Assembly: GCF_001641755.2 (NCBI RefSeq)
Contig: NZ_LRFG02000004.1
Location: 124,001-188,000, forward strand
Length of the DNA stretch: 64,000 bases
Source: Microbulbifer flavimaris
Lineage (GTDB): Bacteria > Pseudomonadota > Gammaproteobacteria > Pseudomonadales > Cellvibrionaceae
Direction of reading: 5' to 3'
Shown here: in pieces, positions 1-11,106 of the stretch
How positions within the stretch are numbered: position 1 is the stretch's first letter
How the letters are laid out: each line of letters begins with the position of its first letter
The notes under the pieces: model-generated
What the model was told of the DNA's origin: nothing
Databases searched by the model: none
Seen by the model: only the letters and a program-made list of their open reading frames with translations
Made by a program: the position numbers and the translations under genes

Positions 1-796
1 AATCCTTCGGCATCATCTTGTGTTCAAAGCCGGCATGGAACTCATTGGTACCTGACTTTGACTTGGAATCCACTGAGAAACCGCCGGAGCGATTAAAACC
101 GATGGCGTTGGAACCGCCACGATCTACAGTCACCATCTCGATATCGTGGCTAGACGGCTCGGCGGACAGTGTACCGAACATCGGCAGTGTGATATTCACA
201 CCATCAAAGGCGTAAGTGTTGTCTTGACCAGAACCACCGGCGTTGGCACCGCGTACCGCATTTTCGGTGTACTGCACGCCCGGGATCAGCTTCATCATAT
301 CGCGGTAGTTAGTGCCGATCGGCACGCCGTCGACCACGTCAGAGCCCAAGGCATTGGACAGACTCGCTTCGCCTCCCACCACGATCTGCTGGCCGGTTAC
401 TTCAATCTCTTCCAAGCTATTGGCATCTGCCTCCGGCACCATGACCACACTGACATTAGACTTCTGGTCCAGGAGTACACGGGCAGTTACGGAGCGGGTA
501 ATACCATCCTCAGTGGAGAATTCCAGCGTATAAGTACCGGGAATCAGAGCCGGAAGCTTAAATTCGCCATCCTCACCAGTGGTAGCGGTTCGGCCACGGG
601 GCATCACCGGGCTGGTGGCCTTGACGGTTACACCGGCAGCTTCGACGCCGGCATCGAGAAATACCTTACCCTCGATGCTACCGGATTGCTGCGCCATAAC
701 GGCTGCAGAGAAAAGTGTGCCTGCAGCAACGACAGCTGCGCGGGTGAGGGAACCCACACCGGCAACTGAGCTACTCAGCTTATTTTTTTGGAACAT
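1..796 (-). CDS. TonB-dependent receptor with N-terminal carboxypeptidase-like domain (partial, C-terminus off window)
   Basis: Only the first 265 residues are in the window; the gene runs off the left edge. The ATG at 796 follows a GGGAGA Shine-Dalgarno seven bases upstream. A signal peptide ends near Ala-Met-Ala-Gln (residues 1-36). Residues about 37-115 look like a carboxypeptidase regulatory-like beta-sandwich (IEGKVFLDAGVEAAGVTV, TTGEDGEFKLPALIPGTYTL). A plug domain follows, with VGGEASLSNALGSDVVDGVP and the NTYAFDGVNI segment. This layout is that of the long Oar-like or carbohydrate-type receptors that import ligands across the outer membrane with TonB. The substrate cannot be told from this part. 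It lies downstream of the pnp terminator, so it is probably an independent unit. Confidence 0.85.
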   Translation of the reverse strand, partial: MFQKNKLSSSVAGVGSLTRAAVVAAGTLFSAAVMAQQSGSIEGKVFLDAGVEAAGVTVKATSPVMPRGRTATTGEDGEFKLPALIPGTYTLEFSTEDGITRSVTARVLLDQKSNVSVVMVPEADANSLEEIEVTGQQIVVGGEASLSNALGSDVVDGVPIGTNYRDMMKLIPGVQYTENAVRGANAGGSGQDNTYAFDGVNITLPMFGTLSAEPSSHDIEMVTVDRGGSNAIGFNRSGGFSVDSKSKSGTNEFHAGFEHKMMPKD

Positions 797-1436
797 GAGA
801 AAGTCTCCCAGACAGTTGTTGTATTTATACTGCTGGGGCGAAAACCTCTCGCCCCTGAATTTTCGGCCCAGCTGCCGGATGCTCTGTATTTGCCTGAGCT
901 TTAGTGGCCCCCGCCACACCGATAAACCTGTACCCCAAGTTCAGGTTCTGTCACCACAAGCTAAATACTTTATGTGCTGGCTTATTTTTCGAAGGAATAT
1001 CTTATTCCTCGCCAGCATTGTGCGAAAAAAATTCCCACGCGGCGAGAGCTAGATCATAAAAATTTCAGAAAAATATTACCGAATGACAACATTGTCAGGA
1101 CTGGCAGATCAATAAATAAGCGAAAGGTTAATTTCGGACAAATTGTGTAAGGATTTGTAGCGGCGAATGTGACGAAGCTTGCGGATAACTTTGTCACGGC
1201 CGACGCCAAGCCTGAATAATAATTGGTACAAACGCGCAATCTAGCGACTAATTTTCACTCTTTTTGCACATTTAAACTTCGCGCCAGCGCGGTGCAGGCG
1301 CAGTATTCCTTTAAATTAATGCCCCATAAAGAGTCAGGACGAATAATTTATGCGATTACTGGTGTTTTCCCTCACTGCGCAGCACTGAGGCAGTGTTATC
1401 AGAAGCAAGCGCACCAGGGATCTTTCCAGTGGGCAC
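797..1436. other. Gene-free region between pnp terminator and the TonB receptor
   Basis: About 640 bases with no credible gene. It must hold the receptor promoter on the minus strand, but I see no convincing -35/-10 pair. One visible element is an inverted repeat TGACAA-CA-TTGTCA at 1084-1097 that could be an operator. Base composition is more A+T-rich than the flanking genes. Confidence 0.5.
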
Positions 1437-1465
1437 AAAAAAGCCCGGCTGTGCCGGGCTTTTTT
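1437..1465 (-). terminator. Rho-independent terminator after pnp
   Basis: A GC-rich stem AAGCCCGGC-TGT-GCCGGGCTT is flanked by A and T runs on both sides, so it can stop transcription in either direction. It lies 44 bases after the pnp stop codon on the minus strand and closes the rimP-to-pnp supercluster. Confidence 0.9.
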
Positions 1466-1508
1466 GGCTTCGGGCAGTCAGAGCTGCCTGTTCAGGCCAG
1501 CGGAGCGG

Positions 1509-3629
1509 TTATTCCTCGCCTGAGGACTGCTCTTCTGCCTGCTCAGCCTGATCCGCCTTCGCTTCCTTGATGGAGAGCTTGATGCGGCCACGCTGGTCGA
1601 CGTCCAGTACCTTTACGAATACCTTCTGGCCTTCGCTCAGGTAGTCGGTCACCGCGTTTACGCGCTCTTCCGCGATCTGGGAGATGTGCACGAGGCCATC
1701 TTTGCCCGGCAGGAAGTTCACGAACGCACCGAAGTCAACGATACGTACCACGGTACCCTCGTAGATGGCGCCGATCTCGGCTTCCGCGGTGATTTCCTCG
1801 ATGCGGGTAACCGCCGCTTCCAGGCTCTCACCGTCTTCACCGAAGACTTTCACACTGCCATCGTCTTCAATATCGATGGAGGCACCGGTTTCCTCGGTGA
1901 TGGAACGGATGGTGGCACCACCCTTGCCGATCACGTCGCGGATCTTGTCCGGATGGATCTTCAGGGTCGCGTAGCGTGGTGCGTTCTCGTTCACAGTGGC
2001 ACGGGACTCGCCGATCACCTTGTTCATTTCCGCCAGGATATGCAGACGCGCGTGCAGGGCCTGCTCCAGAGCGGTTTCCATGATCTCTTCGGTGATACCT
2101 TCGATCTTGATGTCCATCTGCAGCGCGGTTACACCAGAGGCGGTACCGGCTACTTTGAAGTCCATGTCGCCGAGGTGGTCCTCGTCACCGAGGATGTCGG
2201 TCAGAACTGCATAGCCGTCATCTTCTTTCACCAGGCCCATGGCGATACCAGCAACGGGCGCCTTCAGCGGCACACCGGCGTCCATCAGTGCCAGGCTGGA
2301 ACCACACACGGAAGCCATGGAGCTGGAACCGTTGGATTCAGTGATCTCGGAAACCACACGCAGGGTGTACGGGAAGCTCTCCGGATCCGGCAGTACTGCA
2401 GCGATACCACGACGGGCCAGACGGCCGTGGCCGATTTCACGACGGCCGGTAGCGCCGACACGACCCGCCTCACCTACTGAGTAGGGAGGGAAGTTGTAGT
2501 GCAGCATGAAGTAGTCTTTACGCTCACCTTCCAAGGCGTCGATGATCTGCGCATCGCGGGTCGCACCGAGGGTGGAAACGACCAGTGCCTGGGTTTCACC
2601 ACGGGTAAACAGCGCGGACCCGTGGCCTTTCGGCAGTACACCAACTTCTACGCTGATCGGGCGCACAGTCTTGGTGTCACGGCCATCGATACGCGGCTCG
2701 CCACGTACTACAGCACCACGAACGGTCTTCTTCTCCAGCTTGCCGAAGTAGCTCTTGACGGTACTTTCGTCCACTTCATCGGTAGCCAGCGCTTCAGCGG
2801 CTTCGTTGCGCAGCTCGCTCAGGCGAGTGGTGCGCTGCTGCTTGTCGGTGATTTTGTAGGCTTCAGCTACCTTGGCGCCGAACTGGCTTTCCAGGGCGGA
2901 CTTCAGCTCTTCGTTCACCGCTTCCGGCTGCCAGTCCCAAGTGGGCTTGCCCGCTTCGGCCTTCAGCTCTTCACAGACTTTTACAACCGCCTGCATTTCC
3001 TGGTGAGCAAACAGTACCGCGCCCAGCATGATGTCTTCCGGCAGCTCTTTAGCTTCGGATTCCACCATCAGAACGGCGTCTTTGGTACCGGCAACGACCA
3101 TGTCCAGCTCGGAAGTCTTCAGCGCGCTGTAAGTCGGGTTCAGCAGGTAGCCGTCTTCCTGGGTGTAACCCACACGTGCAGCACCGATCGGGCCGCCGAA
3201 CGGGATACCGGATACAGACAGAGCCGCGGAGGTGCCGATCATGCCGGCGATATCCGGATCCACGTCTTTCTCTGCGGACAGTACGGTAATCATCACCTGG
3301 ACTTCGTTCATGAAACCGTTCGGGAACAGCGGACGGATCGGACGGTCGATCAGACGGGAAGTCAGGGTTTCTTTTTCAGACGGGCGGCCTTCACGCTTGA
3401 AGAAGCCACCGGGAATTTTGCCGGCCGCATAGGCCTTTTCCTGATAATGCACGGACAGCGGGAAGAAGCTCTGATCAGGCTTGGCTTCTTTGGCGCCTAC
3501 AACGGTACACAGCACCACGGTTTCGCCCATGGTTACCAGCGCCGCACCGGTAGCCTGGCGCGCAACGCGGCCAGTTTCGATGGTGACTTGCTGATTTCCG
3601 TACTGGAAAGTTTTGCTTACTGGATTCAC
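1509..3629 (-). CDS. pnp: Polyribonucleotide nucleotidyltransferase (PNPase)
   Basis: Phosphorolytic 3'-5' exoribonuclease of the RNA degradosome, 706 residues, close to the usual 700-711. Domains in order: first RNase PH-like core (about 10-140), alpha-helical linker domain, second RNase PH-like core (about 325-540) carrying the metal-site segment [18 protein letters not shown] domain with [15 protein letters not shown] (about 560), S1 domain with [11 protein letters not shown] (about 660), and an acidic Glu/Gln-rich tail. The start is GTG, preceded by AGGAAA. It follows rpsO, the standard order. Its 266-base leader holds a UUCG-capped hairpin that could be the processing or autoregulation site, as the RNase III site is in E. 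coli. Confidence 0.98.
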   Translation of the reverse strand: MNPVSKTFQYGNQQVTIETGRVARQATGAALVTMGETVVLCTVVGAKEAKPDQSFFPLSVHYQEKAYAAGKIPGGFFKREGRPSEKETLTSRLIDRPIRPLFPNGFMNEVQVMITVLSAEKDVDPDIAGMIGTSAALSVSGIPFGGPIGAARVGYTQEDGYLLNPTYSALKTSELDMVVAGTKDAVLMVESEAKELPEDIMLGAVLFAHQEMQAVVKVCEELKAEAGKPTWDWQPEAVNEELKSALESQFGAKVAEAYKITDKQQRTTRLSELRNEAAEALATDEVDESTVKSYFGKLEKKTVRGAVVRGEPRIDGRDTKTVRPISVEVGVLPKGHGSALFTRGETQALVVSTLGATRDAQIIDALEGERKDYFMLHYNFPPYSVGEAGRVGATGRREIGHGRLARRGIAAVLPDPESFPYTLRVVSEITESNGSSSMASVCGSSLALMDAGVPLKAPVAGIAMGLVKEDDGYAVLTDILGDEDHLGDMDFKVAGTASGVTALQMDIKIEGITEEIMETALEQALHARLHILAEMNKVIGESRATVNENAPRYATLKIHPDKIRDVIGKGGATIRSITEETGASIDIEDDGSVKVFGEDGESLEAAVTRIEEITAEAEIGAIYEGTVVRIVDFGAFVNFLPGKDGLVHISQIAEERVNAVTDYLSEGQKVFVKVLDVDQRGRIKLSIKEAKADQAEQAEEQSSGEE

Positions 3630-3747
3630 TAGTATTTTCCTATTTCCTCACGGTTACTGGCCCATTCCAGTAACCCCTACAGTGTTCCCGCAGGTGCGTT
3701 TCTACTTCTGTACGATCAACGAACCTGAGGGCGGCGCCGAAACGCCT

Positions 3748-3767
3748 TTACCGGCCGAAGCCGGTAA
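3748..3767 (-). promoter_or_regulatory. UUCG-tetraloop hairpin in the pnp leader
   Basis: On the minus strand an 8-bp perfect stem TTACCGGC / GCCGGTAA closes a C(UUCG)G loop, an exceptionally stable RNA motif. Flanking GGCGC and GCGCC may extend it. It lies 119-138 bases upstream of the pnp start, in the position where E. coli has the RNase III-cleaved stem that PNPase uses for autoregulation. The role here is inferred from position. Confidence 0.6.
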
Positions 3768-3863
3768 TGCGCCTGGAAAGACTTGATAACGCTGGCCGCT
3801 GCCCGACTTCTGTTCCCATCATCCGTGGCAGCGAGCCCATCACTTTCCAGGCTGCAATTAGAA

Positions 3864-3888
3864 GAATGCCCGCCAGAGGCGGGCATTC
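3864..3888 (-). terminator. Hairpin / terminator after rpsO
   Basis: GAATGCCCGCC-TCT-GGCGGGCATTC forms an 11-bp perfect stem starting 8 bases past the rpsO stop on the minus strand, followed by TTCTAATT. The weak U tract suggests partial termination or an mRNA 3' end stabiliser before pnp. Confidence 0.75.
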
Positions 3889-3895
3889 AGGAGTC

Positions 3896-4165
3896 TTAGC
3901 GACGCAGGCCGAGCTTGGCGATCAGCTGTGCGTAACGGTTCAGATCCTTTTTCTTCAGGTAGTCCAGCAGCTTGCGACGCTGGTTTACCATGCGGATCAG
4001 GCCACGACGGGAGTGGTGATCCTGCTTGTGTGCAGAGAAGTGGCTCTGCAGCTTGTTGATGTTGGCAGTCAGCAGGGCTACCTGGACTTCCGGAGAACCG
4101 GTATCGCCTTCAGACTGGCCGTGCTCTTTGAGGATGGCTGCTTTTTCATTTGCAGTCAGTGCCAT
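3896..4165 (-). CDS. rpsO: 30S ribosomal protein S15
   Basis: 89 residues, exactly the standard S15 length ([23 protein letters not shown]...), with the conserved [11 protein letters not shown] region that contacts 16S rRNA helices and the C-terminal KLGLRR. S15 is a primary binder in assembly of the 30S platform. It sits between truB and pnp as in most gammaproteobacteria. The 363-base leader is rich in hairpins and may include the S15 autoregulatory site known in E. coli. Confidence 0.98.
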   Translation of the reverse strand: MALTANEKAAILKEHGQSEGDTGSPEVQVALLTANINKLQSHFSAHKQDHHSRRGLIRMVNQRRKLLDYLKKKDLNRYAQLIAKLGLRR

Positions 4166-4528
4166 AACGAATTACCTCGTCGTAATATGCTTTGAAGATT
4201 CGGCTGGCCCGTGCATATTTACAGACCAGCTAACGCTTTTTCCCCGGCCGAGGACGGCCGGGACGCACCTCGCATCACACAAATGGTGCAAGGTGCGCGG
4301 AGCAATTTCGGACATGTGCCGAAATTGCGGGTTGGTAAAGGCAGGGAACGCCTTTTCCAACAATCCATAACAGCCGCCCTCCAGGCGGATTTAAATCGTC
4401 GCCCTGCCCGGGGCGGCGCAGATACGCGGATCTGCTTGCCCCGAGCGGGCTCGCGCCGGCACTTGCCGGCGAGCGACACATCCGTATGCCGCCTCCCTTC
4501 GATCAACATCAATTGACCAAAAAGTCAT
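4166..4528 (-). promoter_or_regulatory. rpsO leader / truB-rpsO intergenic region with several hairpins
   Basis: A 363-base gene-free stretch. It contains a perfect 10-bp stem at 4302-4328 (GCAATTTCGG / CCGAAATTGC, 7-base loop), a CCCGGCC...GGCCGGG stem near 4242-4261, and a GCCGGC-ACTT-GCCGGC stem at 4455-4470. None has a clear U tract. Position suggests rpsO promoter and S15 autoregulation, but no promoter is obvious. Confidence 0.5.
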
Positions 4529-5470
4529 TCAACTGTTGCTTACCAGACGCCGGGGGGCGACCCGCCCGTCGTCAGTAATCTCTCCTACGCCTAGAAATTC
4601 ACCACTTTCCAGGAAGAGGCGCACCATATCACCTTCTTGGCCGATACGGTAGACCTGCAAATCCATCACCGGCTGCCCCTGGCGCACATAGTAGCCGGAG
4701 TCATCCGGCAGGGTCAGTTTGGGGAGGCCGGAGGCGGGGGAATCCACCGGAAGCAGGTGGTGATCCAGCACTTCCGCCCGGTCTTCGCCGCGCTCTTCGG
4801 TGAGCTCGTCCAGGGTTACGGCATCTTTTTCTTCAAAGGGACCGGCGGCACTGCGGTGGAGCTTCTCTACATAGGCGCCAACCTCCAGCGCAGCACCAAG
4901 ATCCTCCGCCAGGCTGCGCACATAAGTGCCCTTGGTACAGTGAATCTCCACCTCGGCCCGCGGCTGCCGACCCGGTGTAAAGCTCAGCAGCTCGTACTCG
5001 AAGATCTCCACTTCCCGGGCCTCGCGCTCCACCTCGATCCCCTGGCGCGCCAGCTTATACAGCGGCTGGCCCTTGTGCTTGAGGGCGGAATACATGGAAG
5101 GAACCTGGCTGATCTTGCCCCGGAACTGTGCCATGGCCTCGAGGACAGCCTCTTCAGTCAGGGCGGAGGCGTCGCTGGTGGCAATCACATTGCCATCAGC
5201 GTCACCGCTGTCGGTAGCCATGCCGAAGCAGAACGTGCTCCTGTAGCGCTTGTCCGCATCCAGCAGATACTGGGAAAACTTGGTCGCCTCACCAAAACAG
5301 ATCGGCAACACACCAGTGGCGAGTGGGTCTAGCGCCCCGGTATGACCGGCGCGGTTGGCGAAAAACAGTCGCTTGGCTTTTTGCAGGGCGTCGTTGGCAG
5401 TGATACCGGCGGGCTTATTCAGCAACAGCACCCCGTTCACCGGCCGGCCCCATTTAGGTCTGCGGCCCAT
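4529..5470 (-). CDS. truB: tRNA pseudouridine(55) synthase TruB
   Basis: 313 residues. It converts U55 of the T-loop of elongator tRNAs to pseudouridine. The catalytic motif GHTGALDPLATGVLPIC near residue 40-55 carries the essential Asp. The KGTYVRSLAEDLG segment (about 182) and a C-terminal PUA-like domain are present. The ATG lies two bases after the rbfA stop codon, so the two are co-translated. Standard position between rbfA and rpsO. Confidence 0.98.
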   Translation of the reverse strand: MGRRPKWGRPVNGVLLLNKPAGITANDALQKAKRLFFANRAGHTGALDPLATGVLPICFGEATKFSQYLLDADKRYRSTFCFGMATDSGDADGNVIATSDASALTEEAVLEAMAQFRGKISQVPSMYSALKHKGQPLYKLARQGIEVEREAREVEIFEYELLSFTPGRQPRAEVEIHCTKGTYVRSLAEDLGAALEVGAYVEKLHRSAAGPFEEKDAVTLDELTEERGEDRAEVLDHHLLPVDSPASGLPKLTLPDDSGYYVRQGQPVMDLQVYRIGQEGDMVRLFLESGEFLGVGEITDDGRVAPRRLVSNS

Positions 5471-5472
5471 GA

Positions 5473-5871
5473 TTACTCTTTGTCGTCGCCGTCGTCGCTG
5501 GAATGGTGGGAACGATCAGACTCGACCGCCTTGTCGATTAGAGCAGACAACTGCTGGCCGCGCACGGAGGTCTCGTCGTAACGAAACTGCAGGCGGGGGA
5601 TGGTGCGCATCTGGATGGCTTTAGCCAGGTGACTGCGCAGGAAGCCGGCCGCGCGGCTGAGCACGTCCATCGAGGCTTTGATCTTTGCAGGATCATCCTC
5701 ACCGACAAAAGTGACAAAGACCTTGGCGGAGGCCAGGTCCCGACTCACTTCCACATCATTGATGTTGACCATGCCCAGACGCGGGTCGCGGACCTCTTTC
5801 TGGATCACCTGGGCCAGCTCACGACGCATGGCGTCTGCCACGCGGTCGGCACGGAAGAATTCTCTTGCCAT
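5473..5871 (-). CDS. rbfA: 30S ribosome-binding factor RbfA
   Basis: 132 residues, usual size. A single KH-like domain (MAREFFRADRVADAMRRELAQVIQKEVRDPRLG ... SRDLASAKVFVTFVG ... RTIPRLQFRYDETS) that assists maturation of the 16S 5' end and cold-shock ribosome assembly. The C-terminus is a short Asp/Ser/His-rich tail. Located between infB and truB, as is typical. Confidence 0.97.
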   Translation of the reverse strand: MAREFFRADRVADAMRRELAQVIQKEVRDPRLGMVNINDVEVSRDLASAKVFVTFVGEDDPAKIKASMDVLSRAAGFLRSHLAKAIQMRTIPRLQFRYDETSVRGQQLSALIDKAVESDRSHHSSDDGDDKE

Positions 5872-5945
5872 TTCTTACCTATTTCCAATGGCGGTTGGCA
5901 GTCGCGCGGGGCCGGGGCCGCCGCGCGACGCTTGTTGTCCCGAGT

Positions 5946-8699
5946 TTAGAGTTCGCGGGCAACCTTGACGATATCGTAGACCTCGATCTGGTCACCGGGC
6001 TTGACGTCGTTGTAGTCCTTCACGCCAATACCACACTCCATACCGTTGCGAACTTCCTGTACGTCGTCTTTGAAGCGACGCAGGGATTCCAGTTCGCCCT
6101 GGTAGATCACCACGTTGTCGCGCAGGACGCGAATCGGCTTGTTCCGGTAGACGGTGCCCTCGGTCACCATACAGCCGGCGATGGCGCCGAACTTCGGTGA
6201 ACGGAATACATCGCGCACCTGGGCGATACCGACGATCTCCTCGCGGACTTCCGGCTCCAGCATGCCAGACAGCGCCTGCTTCACTTCATCCAGCAGGTTA
6301 TAGATCACGCTGTAGTAGCGGATCTCAACGCTCTCGGTTTCCGCCAGCTTGCGTGCGGCTACGTCGGCACGGGTGTTGAAGCCAATCACGATGGCGCCGG
6401 AGGTCAGGGCCAGGTTGATGTCGTTTTCGGCAATGCCGCCGACACCACTGGATACCACGTTGACCGACACTTCCTCGTTGCCGATATCTGCCAGCGCAGA
6501 CAGGATGGCCTCCAGGGAACCGCGTACGTCTGCCTTGATGACAACCGGCAGCACCTTGCGCTCGCCCGCTTCCATGTCGGCAAACATGTTCTCCAGCTTG
6601 GCCGCCTGTTGGCGCTGCATGCGCTCGCGGCGCTCTTTGTCGGCGCGCTGCTCGGCCACTTCACGGGCCTTACGCTCGTCGGCCACAACCATAAAGTCGT
6701 CACCAGCATTGGGCGTGGCGTCCAGACCCAGCAGCTCGACCGGGGTTGACGGACCGGCCTGCTTGACGCTCTGGCCAAGTTCGTTGGTCATGGCTCGGAC
6801 GCGACCGTAGCTCTGGCCAGCCAGCACGATATCGCCGCGCTTCAGCTCGCCGCTCTGTACCAGCAGGGTTGCCACAACGCCGCGGCCTTTCTCCAGGCGG
6901 GATTCGATCACCACACCGCGTGCAGGCACACCCACTTCGGCCTTCAGCTCGAGCATCTCGGCCTGCAGGGAGATCGCTTCCAGCAGTTCGTCGATGCCCT
7001 GACCTGAATGCGCGGACACTTCGATGAACTGGGTGTCACCGCCCCAGTCTTCCGGGATCACGTCCTTGGCCGCCAGCTCGTTCTTGACCCGATCCGGATC
7101 TGCCGCTTCCTTGTCGCACTTGTTGATGGCGACAACCATCGGCACGCCGGCGGCCTTGGAGTGCTGAATAGCCTCTTCGGTCTGCGGCATAACGCCGTCA
7201 TCGGCGGCCACTACCAGGATCACCACGTCGGTCGCCTGTGCACCACGGGCGCGCATGGCGGTAAACGCCGCGTGTCCGGGCGTATCCAGGAAGGCGATTT
7301 CGCCCTGGCCGGTCTTCACCCGGTAGGCACCGATGTGCTGGGTGATGCCGCCGGCCTCGCCTGAGGCCACCTTGGTCTCGCGAATGTAGTCCAGCAGGGA
7401 CGTCTTACCGTGGTCGACGTGACCCATCACGGTCACTACCGGTGCACGGGATACCTGCTCGCCCTCAAGCTGCTCCACTTCTGCGACCAGCTCGTCTTCC
7501 AGCTCGGTCTCAGAGCGCATCACCACTTTGTGGCCCAGCTCCTCGACGATCAGTGTCGCGGTATCGCGGTCCAGGGACTGGTTGATGGTGACCATCTCGC
7601 CCATTTTCATCAGGCGCTTGATCAGCTCACCGGCCTTCATGTTCAACTGCTTGGCCAGGTCGCCTACGGTGATGGTTTCGCCAATCTGTACTTCGTACAC
7701 CTGCTTTCCTGTCGGCTTCTTGAAGCCGTGTGTGTTCTTGATTTTCAGCGTAGGACGGGACAGGGAGCGTGTGCTGCGTTTTTCTGCCTCATCACTCTCG
7801 AAGGCTTCCAGCGCCTGATCGTAGAGCGCGGTCTTGCTGGACTTCTTCGGGCCGCCCTTGGGCGCCCGGCGTCCGCGACGCTTGCGGGGCTCTTCATCCT
7901 CATCCTTTACAGTGGGGACGGAAACCGTCTCCATCTTGCGGCGCAGGGAGGGCTTCTCAGCGGCAGTCTTCTTCGCCTTGGCCTCTCGGTCTTCCTCAGC
8001 GCGCTTGCGCTCTTCTTCCAGGCGAGCCTTCTTCTCTTCCAGCTCCTTGGCTTCTTCAGCGACCTGCTTTTTGCGACGCTCCATGGCGGCAATACGCATG
8101 GCCTCGATGTCATCGACGTAGGTGGAGCGTACCGGCGCCGCGGGCTTTTCAGCTTCAGCGGTTGCTTCCGGCTTCTCTTCCGCCTCAGGTGCCGCAGCTT
8201 CCTCGACCTGCTTGGCTGCCTCTGCCGCGGCTTTGGCCTCGGCTTCGGCCTCTTCGCGGGCAGCCTGGGCCTCGGCCTCGGCGCGGGCGCGCTCGGCTTC
8301 AGCCTGCTCGGCACGGGCTTTCTCGAGCTCAGCCTGCTCGGCGAGGGCGCGATCCAGCTCTGCCTGGGTAGGCTCGGGTGTCGCTTCCTCGGCCTCGGAT
8401 TCGGGGCGCTTGACGTAAGTCCGCTTCTTGCGCACTTCCACGTTCACAGTTTTACGGCCGGTGCCAGAGCCGGTTTTCAGCGTGGTGGTGGTCTTGCGCT
8501 TCAGGGTGATCTTACGCGGCGCGGCGCTCTTCTCCCCATGACTGCTTTTCAGGAAGTTGAGCAGGACCTGTTTCTCTTCGTCCGACACCACCGCATCTGC
8601 AGAGGTATGGGGCAAACCCGCTTCCTTCATCTGCTTCAGCAGACGTTCTTCGGTGGCACCAACCGATTTGGCGAGTTCACTAACTGTTACTTCGGCCAT
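5946..8699 (-). CDS. infB: Translation initiation factor IF-2
   Basis: 917 residues, in the range of long gammaproteobacterial IF2. It places initiator tRNA on the 30S subunit. N-terminal IF2-N module ([24 protein letters not shown]), then a long Ala/Glu/Lys/Arg-rich linker (about 110-290), a second IF2-N, and the GTPase core with [12 protein letters not shown] (G1), DTPGHAAF (G3) and NKCDK (G4), followed by domains II-IV. The ATG is preceded by AGGAGAG. In the nusA-infB-rbfA order. Confidence 0.98.
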   Translation of the reverse strand: MAEVTVSELAKSVGATEERLLKQMKEAGLPHTSADAVVSDEEKQVLLNFLKSSHGEKSAAPRKITLKRKTTTTLKTGSGTGRKTVNVEVRKKRTYVKRPESEAEEATPEPTQAELDRALAEQAELEKARAEQAEAERARAEAEAQAAREEAEAEAKAAAEAAKQVEEAAAPEAEEKPEATAEAEKPAAPVRSTYVDDIEAMRIAAMERRKKQVAEEAKELEEKKARLEEERKRAEEDREAKAKKTAAEKPSLRRKMETVSVPTVKDEDEEPRKRRGRRAPKGGPKKSSKTALYDQALEAFESDEAEKRSTRSLSRPTLKIKNTHGFKKPTGKQVYEVQIGETITVGDLAKQLNMKAGELIKRLMKMGEMVTINQSLDRDTATLIVEELGHKVVMRSETELEDELVAEVEQLEGEQVSRAPVVTVMGHVDHGKTSLLDYIRETKVASGEAGGITQHIGAYRVKTGQGEIAFLDTPGHAAFTAMRARGAQATDVVILVVAADDGVMPQTEEAIQHSKAAGVPMVVAINKCDKEAADPDRVKNELAAKDVIPEDWGGDTQFIEVSAHSGQGIDELLEAISLQAEMLELKAEVGVPARGVVIESRLEKGRGVVATLLVQSGELKRGDIVLAGQSYGRVRAMTNELGQSVKQAGPSTPVELLGLDATPNAGDDFMVVADERKAREVAEQRADKERRERMQRQQAAKLENMFADMEAGERKVLPVVIKADVRGSLEAILSALADIGNEEVSVNVVSSGVGGIAENDINLALTSGAIVIGFNTRADVAARKLAETESVEIRYYSVIYNLLDEVKQALSGMLEPEVREEIVGIAQVRDVFRSPKFGAIAGCMVTEGTVYRNKPIRVLRDNVVIYQGELESLRRFKDDVQEVRNGMECGIGVKDYNDVKPGDQIEVYDIVKVAREL

Positions 8700-8762
8700 T
8701 CTCTCTCCTAAAAGTCACTTGGTCGGAGGGGATTTATCTATTTCATTCGCGCATCTCTGCGC

Positions 8763-10265
8763 TTACGCCTGTTCGCCGGCATCGTCGGCAAACCAGGGCT
8801 CGCGCGCTTTCATAATCAGCGCAGCGGCACGTTCCTGGTCCAAACCGTCGATATCCAGCAGGTCGTCTACCGCCTGCTCGGCGAGGTCTTCCATGGAAGC
8901 AATTCCACGGCTGGCCAGCTGGTAGGCCAGATGACGATCCATCCCATCCATATTCAGCAGGTCTTCCTGCGGCTCGGAGGCATCCAGCTGCTCCTCAGAA
9001 GCCAACGCCTGCGTCAGCAGGGCATCCTTGGCGCGGGCGCGGAGCTCCTCGGCGATTTCCTCGTCGAAGCCCTCAATGCCCAGCATTTCTTCCAGCGGCA
9101 CGTAGGCCACTTCCTCGAGGGTGGTAAAGCCCTCGTCAACCAGTACGCCGGCGACATCCTCATCGATGTCGAGACGCTCCATAAATGTTTCCATAACGGT
9201 GCTGGACTCGGCTTCCTGCTTGGACTGCCACTCCTCAACACTCATTACGTTGATCTGCCACTGGGTCAGCTCGGACGCGAGGCGTACGTTCTGGCCACTG
9301 CGGCCAATGGCCATGGCGAGATTCTCTTCAGCGACGGCCACATCCATAGAACCGGCATCTTCGTCCACCACGATGGACTCAATTTCCGCCGGCGCCATGG
9401 CGTTGATTACAAACTGGGCCGGGTTGTCATCCCACAGCACGATATCAACGCGCTCACCGGACAACTCATTGGATACCGCCTGCACGCGCGCACCGCGCAT
9501 ACCCACACAGGCACCAACCGGGTCGATACGGCCATCGTTGGTGGTCACGGCGATCTTGGCGCGCAGACCCGGATCGCGGGCCGCGCCCTTGATCTCGATA
9601 ACCTCTTCGGCAATTTCCGGCACTTCAATGCGGAACAGCTCGATCAGCATCTCCGGGCAGGAGCGGCTGAGCATCAGCTGCGGGCCGCGGGCTTCCGGCT
9701 GAATCTCCAGCAGGATGGCGCGGACACGGTCGCCCAGGCGGAAAATCTCGCGGCCGACCAGCTGATCGCGCGGCAGTCGTGCCTCGGCATTGTTACCCAG
9801 GTCAACGGCGATAAAGTCGCGGGTCACCTTCTTGACGGTGCCGCTGACCAGGTCACCAACGCGGTCGCGATATTCCTCGACCACCTTGGCGCGCTCGGCC
9901 TCGCGTACTTTCTGCACGATGACCTGCTTGGCGGTCTGGGCGGCGATACGACCGAACTCCACATTCTCGACCTGCTCACGGTAGACATCACCGGCTTTCA
10001 GCTCGGTATCTTTCTCGTGCGCCTCTTCGAGGGTGAACTGGGTGCCCAGCTCTGCCAGGGTATCGTCATCCACGACTTCCCAGCTGCGGTAGGTCTCGTA
10101 GTCACCGCTGCGGCGATCGATGATCACCTCAATGGTGGAGTCCTCGTCGTAGCGTTTCTTGGTGGCTGTTGCCAAAGCCGCCTCGATCGCCTGGAAAATA
10201 ATTTCCTGGTCAACGCCCTTCTCGTTGGAAACCGCCTCGGCTACCAGCAAGATCTCTTTGTTCAT
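8763..10265 (-). CDS. nusA: Transcription termination/antitermination factor NusA
   Basis: 500 residues, close to E. coli NusA (495). N-terminal RNA polymerase-binding domain ([31 protein letters not shown]), S1 domain (about 135-200), two KH domains ([50 protein letters not shown]) and two C-terminal acidic repeats typical of proteobacteria. Acts in pausing, termination and rRNA antitermination. Co-transcribed with rimP and infB. Confidence 0.98.
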   Translation of the reverse strand: MNKEILLVAEAVSNEKGVDQEIIFQAIEAALATATKKRYDEDSTIEVIIDRRSGDYETYRSWEVVDDDTLAELGTQFTLEEAHEKDTELKAGDVYREQVENVEFGRIAAQTAKQVIVQKVREAERAKVVEEYRDRVGDLVSGTVKKVTRDFIAVDLGNNAEARLPRDQLVGREIFRLGDRVRAILLEIQPEARGPQLMLSRSCPEMLIELFRIEVPEIAEEVIEIKGAARDPGLRAKIAVTTNDGRIDPVGACVGMRGARVQAVSNELSGERVDIVLWDDNPAQFVINAMAPAEIESIVVDEDAGSMDVAVAEENLAMAIGRSGQNVRLASELTQWQINVMSVEEWQSKQEAESSTVMETFMERLDIDEDVAGVLVDEGFTTLEEVAYVPLEEMLGIEGFDEEIAEELRARAKDALLTQALASEEQLDASEPQEDLLNMDGMDRHLAYQLASRGIASMEDLAEQAVDDLLDIDGLDQERAAALIMKAREPWFADDAGEQA

Positions 10266-10324
10266 GCAGCTGCCTCTTTCAAAAACGCTACTAAAAGCTC
10301 TTTCAACCGCGCTTACGCCGGTTG

Positions 10325-10786
10325 TTACTTGAACTGGGGAATAATGTTGGCCCGCTCGATGCTGTCGATGGGCAACAGATATTCATTCTCGTCGTCGATG
10401 CGCAGGACAATTTCCTCACCCTCGACACCGGCGAGCAAGCCCCGCCACTTGCGCTGCCCTTCCAGCGGCATGCGCAGACGCACTTCGATCTGGTGACCGA
10501 CAAAGCGCTGGTACTGATCCAGGCGATACAGCGGACGATCCATGCCCGGGGAAGACACCTCCAGGGTGTACTTGCCACTGATCGGATCTTCTACATCCAG
10601 TACCGCACTCGCCTGGCGGCTGACCTTCTCGCAATCCTCTACCGCGATGCCGTCTTCGGCATCGATATAGATGCGCAGCAGCGCATTGCGCCCATGGGTC
10701 TGATATTCAATGCCCCACAGCTCGCAACCCAGCGAGGCCACTACTGGCGCAAGGAGTTCTTCCAGCTGTTCGCGCTTGCTCGTCAT
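10325..10786 (-). CDS. rimP: Ribosome maturation factor RimP
   Basis: About 153 residues. Needed for 30S maturation. Recognisable blocks are [58 protein letters not shown] and [34 protein letters not shown] chose the ATG at 10786 ([12 protein letters not shown]) because it matches family N-termini; an upstream in-frame start at 10804 would add six residues. First protein gene after the initiator tRNA, the same order as metY-rimP-nusA in E. coli. Confidence 0.96.
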   Translation of the reverse strand: MTSKREQLEELLAPVVASLGCELWGIEYQTHGRNALLRIYIDAEDGIAVEDCEKVSRQASAVLDVEDPISGKYTLEVSSPGMDRPLYRLDQYQRFVGHQIEVRLRMPLEGQRKWRGLLAGVEGEEIVLRIDDENEYLLPIDSIERANIIPQFK

Positions 10787-10877
10787 TTTCGTCACCACAA
10801 ACAAAAAATGGGCTGGGAAGCCCGCACCACGGTCCGAATGACAAACCGCGGCGCCTACTTCCGGCCCATTCGGAAAC

Positions 10878-10916
10878 CGTATCCTGCAGATACGAAAAAG
10901 CCCCTAACAGGGGCTT
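10878..10916 (-). terminator. Attenuator-like hairpins between fMet tRNA and rimP
   Basis: On the minus strand AAGCCCC-TGT-TAGGGGCTT (10898-10916) is followed by a U tract (complement of A10895-A10899), an intrinsic terminator 38 bases after the tRNA. Directly downstream, CGTATC-N5-GATACG (10878-10894) forms a second stem overlapping the U tract. Because rimP-nusA-infB lie beyond, this probably attenuates rather than ends the operon. Confidence 0.7.
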
Positions 10917-10953
10917 CTAACGCGCACCTGCGCCTGTACGCAGATGCAGAATT

Positions 10954-11030
<77 letters not shown>

Positions 11031-11106
11031 TCAACTCTCTGAAAAGCGAAGCCTGGTTGCCTTCGCTCCCCTGTGGCCAGTTGCCTAACCACTCAAGAGG
11101 CTGCGC

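Noticed and set aside
1084..1097. TGACAACATTGTCA as a named regulator site
   Set aside because: A 6-bp inverted repeat alone is too weak to name; kept only as a note in the intergenic entry.
7410..10496. Long plus-strand frames opposite infB (433 residues) and nusA (521 residues)
   Set aside because: Antisense shadows of well-identified genes; Leu- or His-rich translations without start signals.
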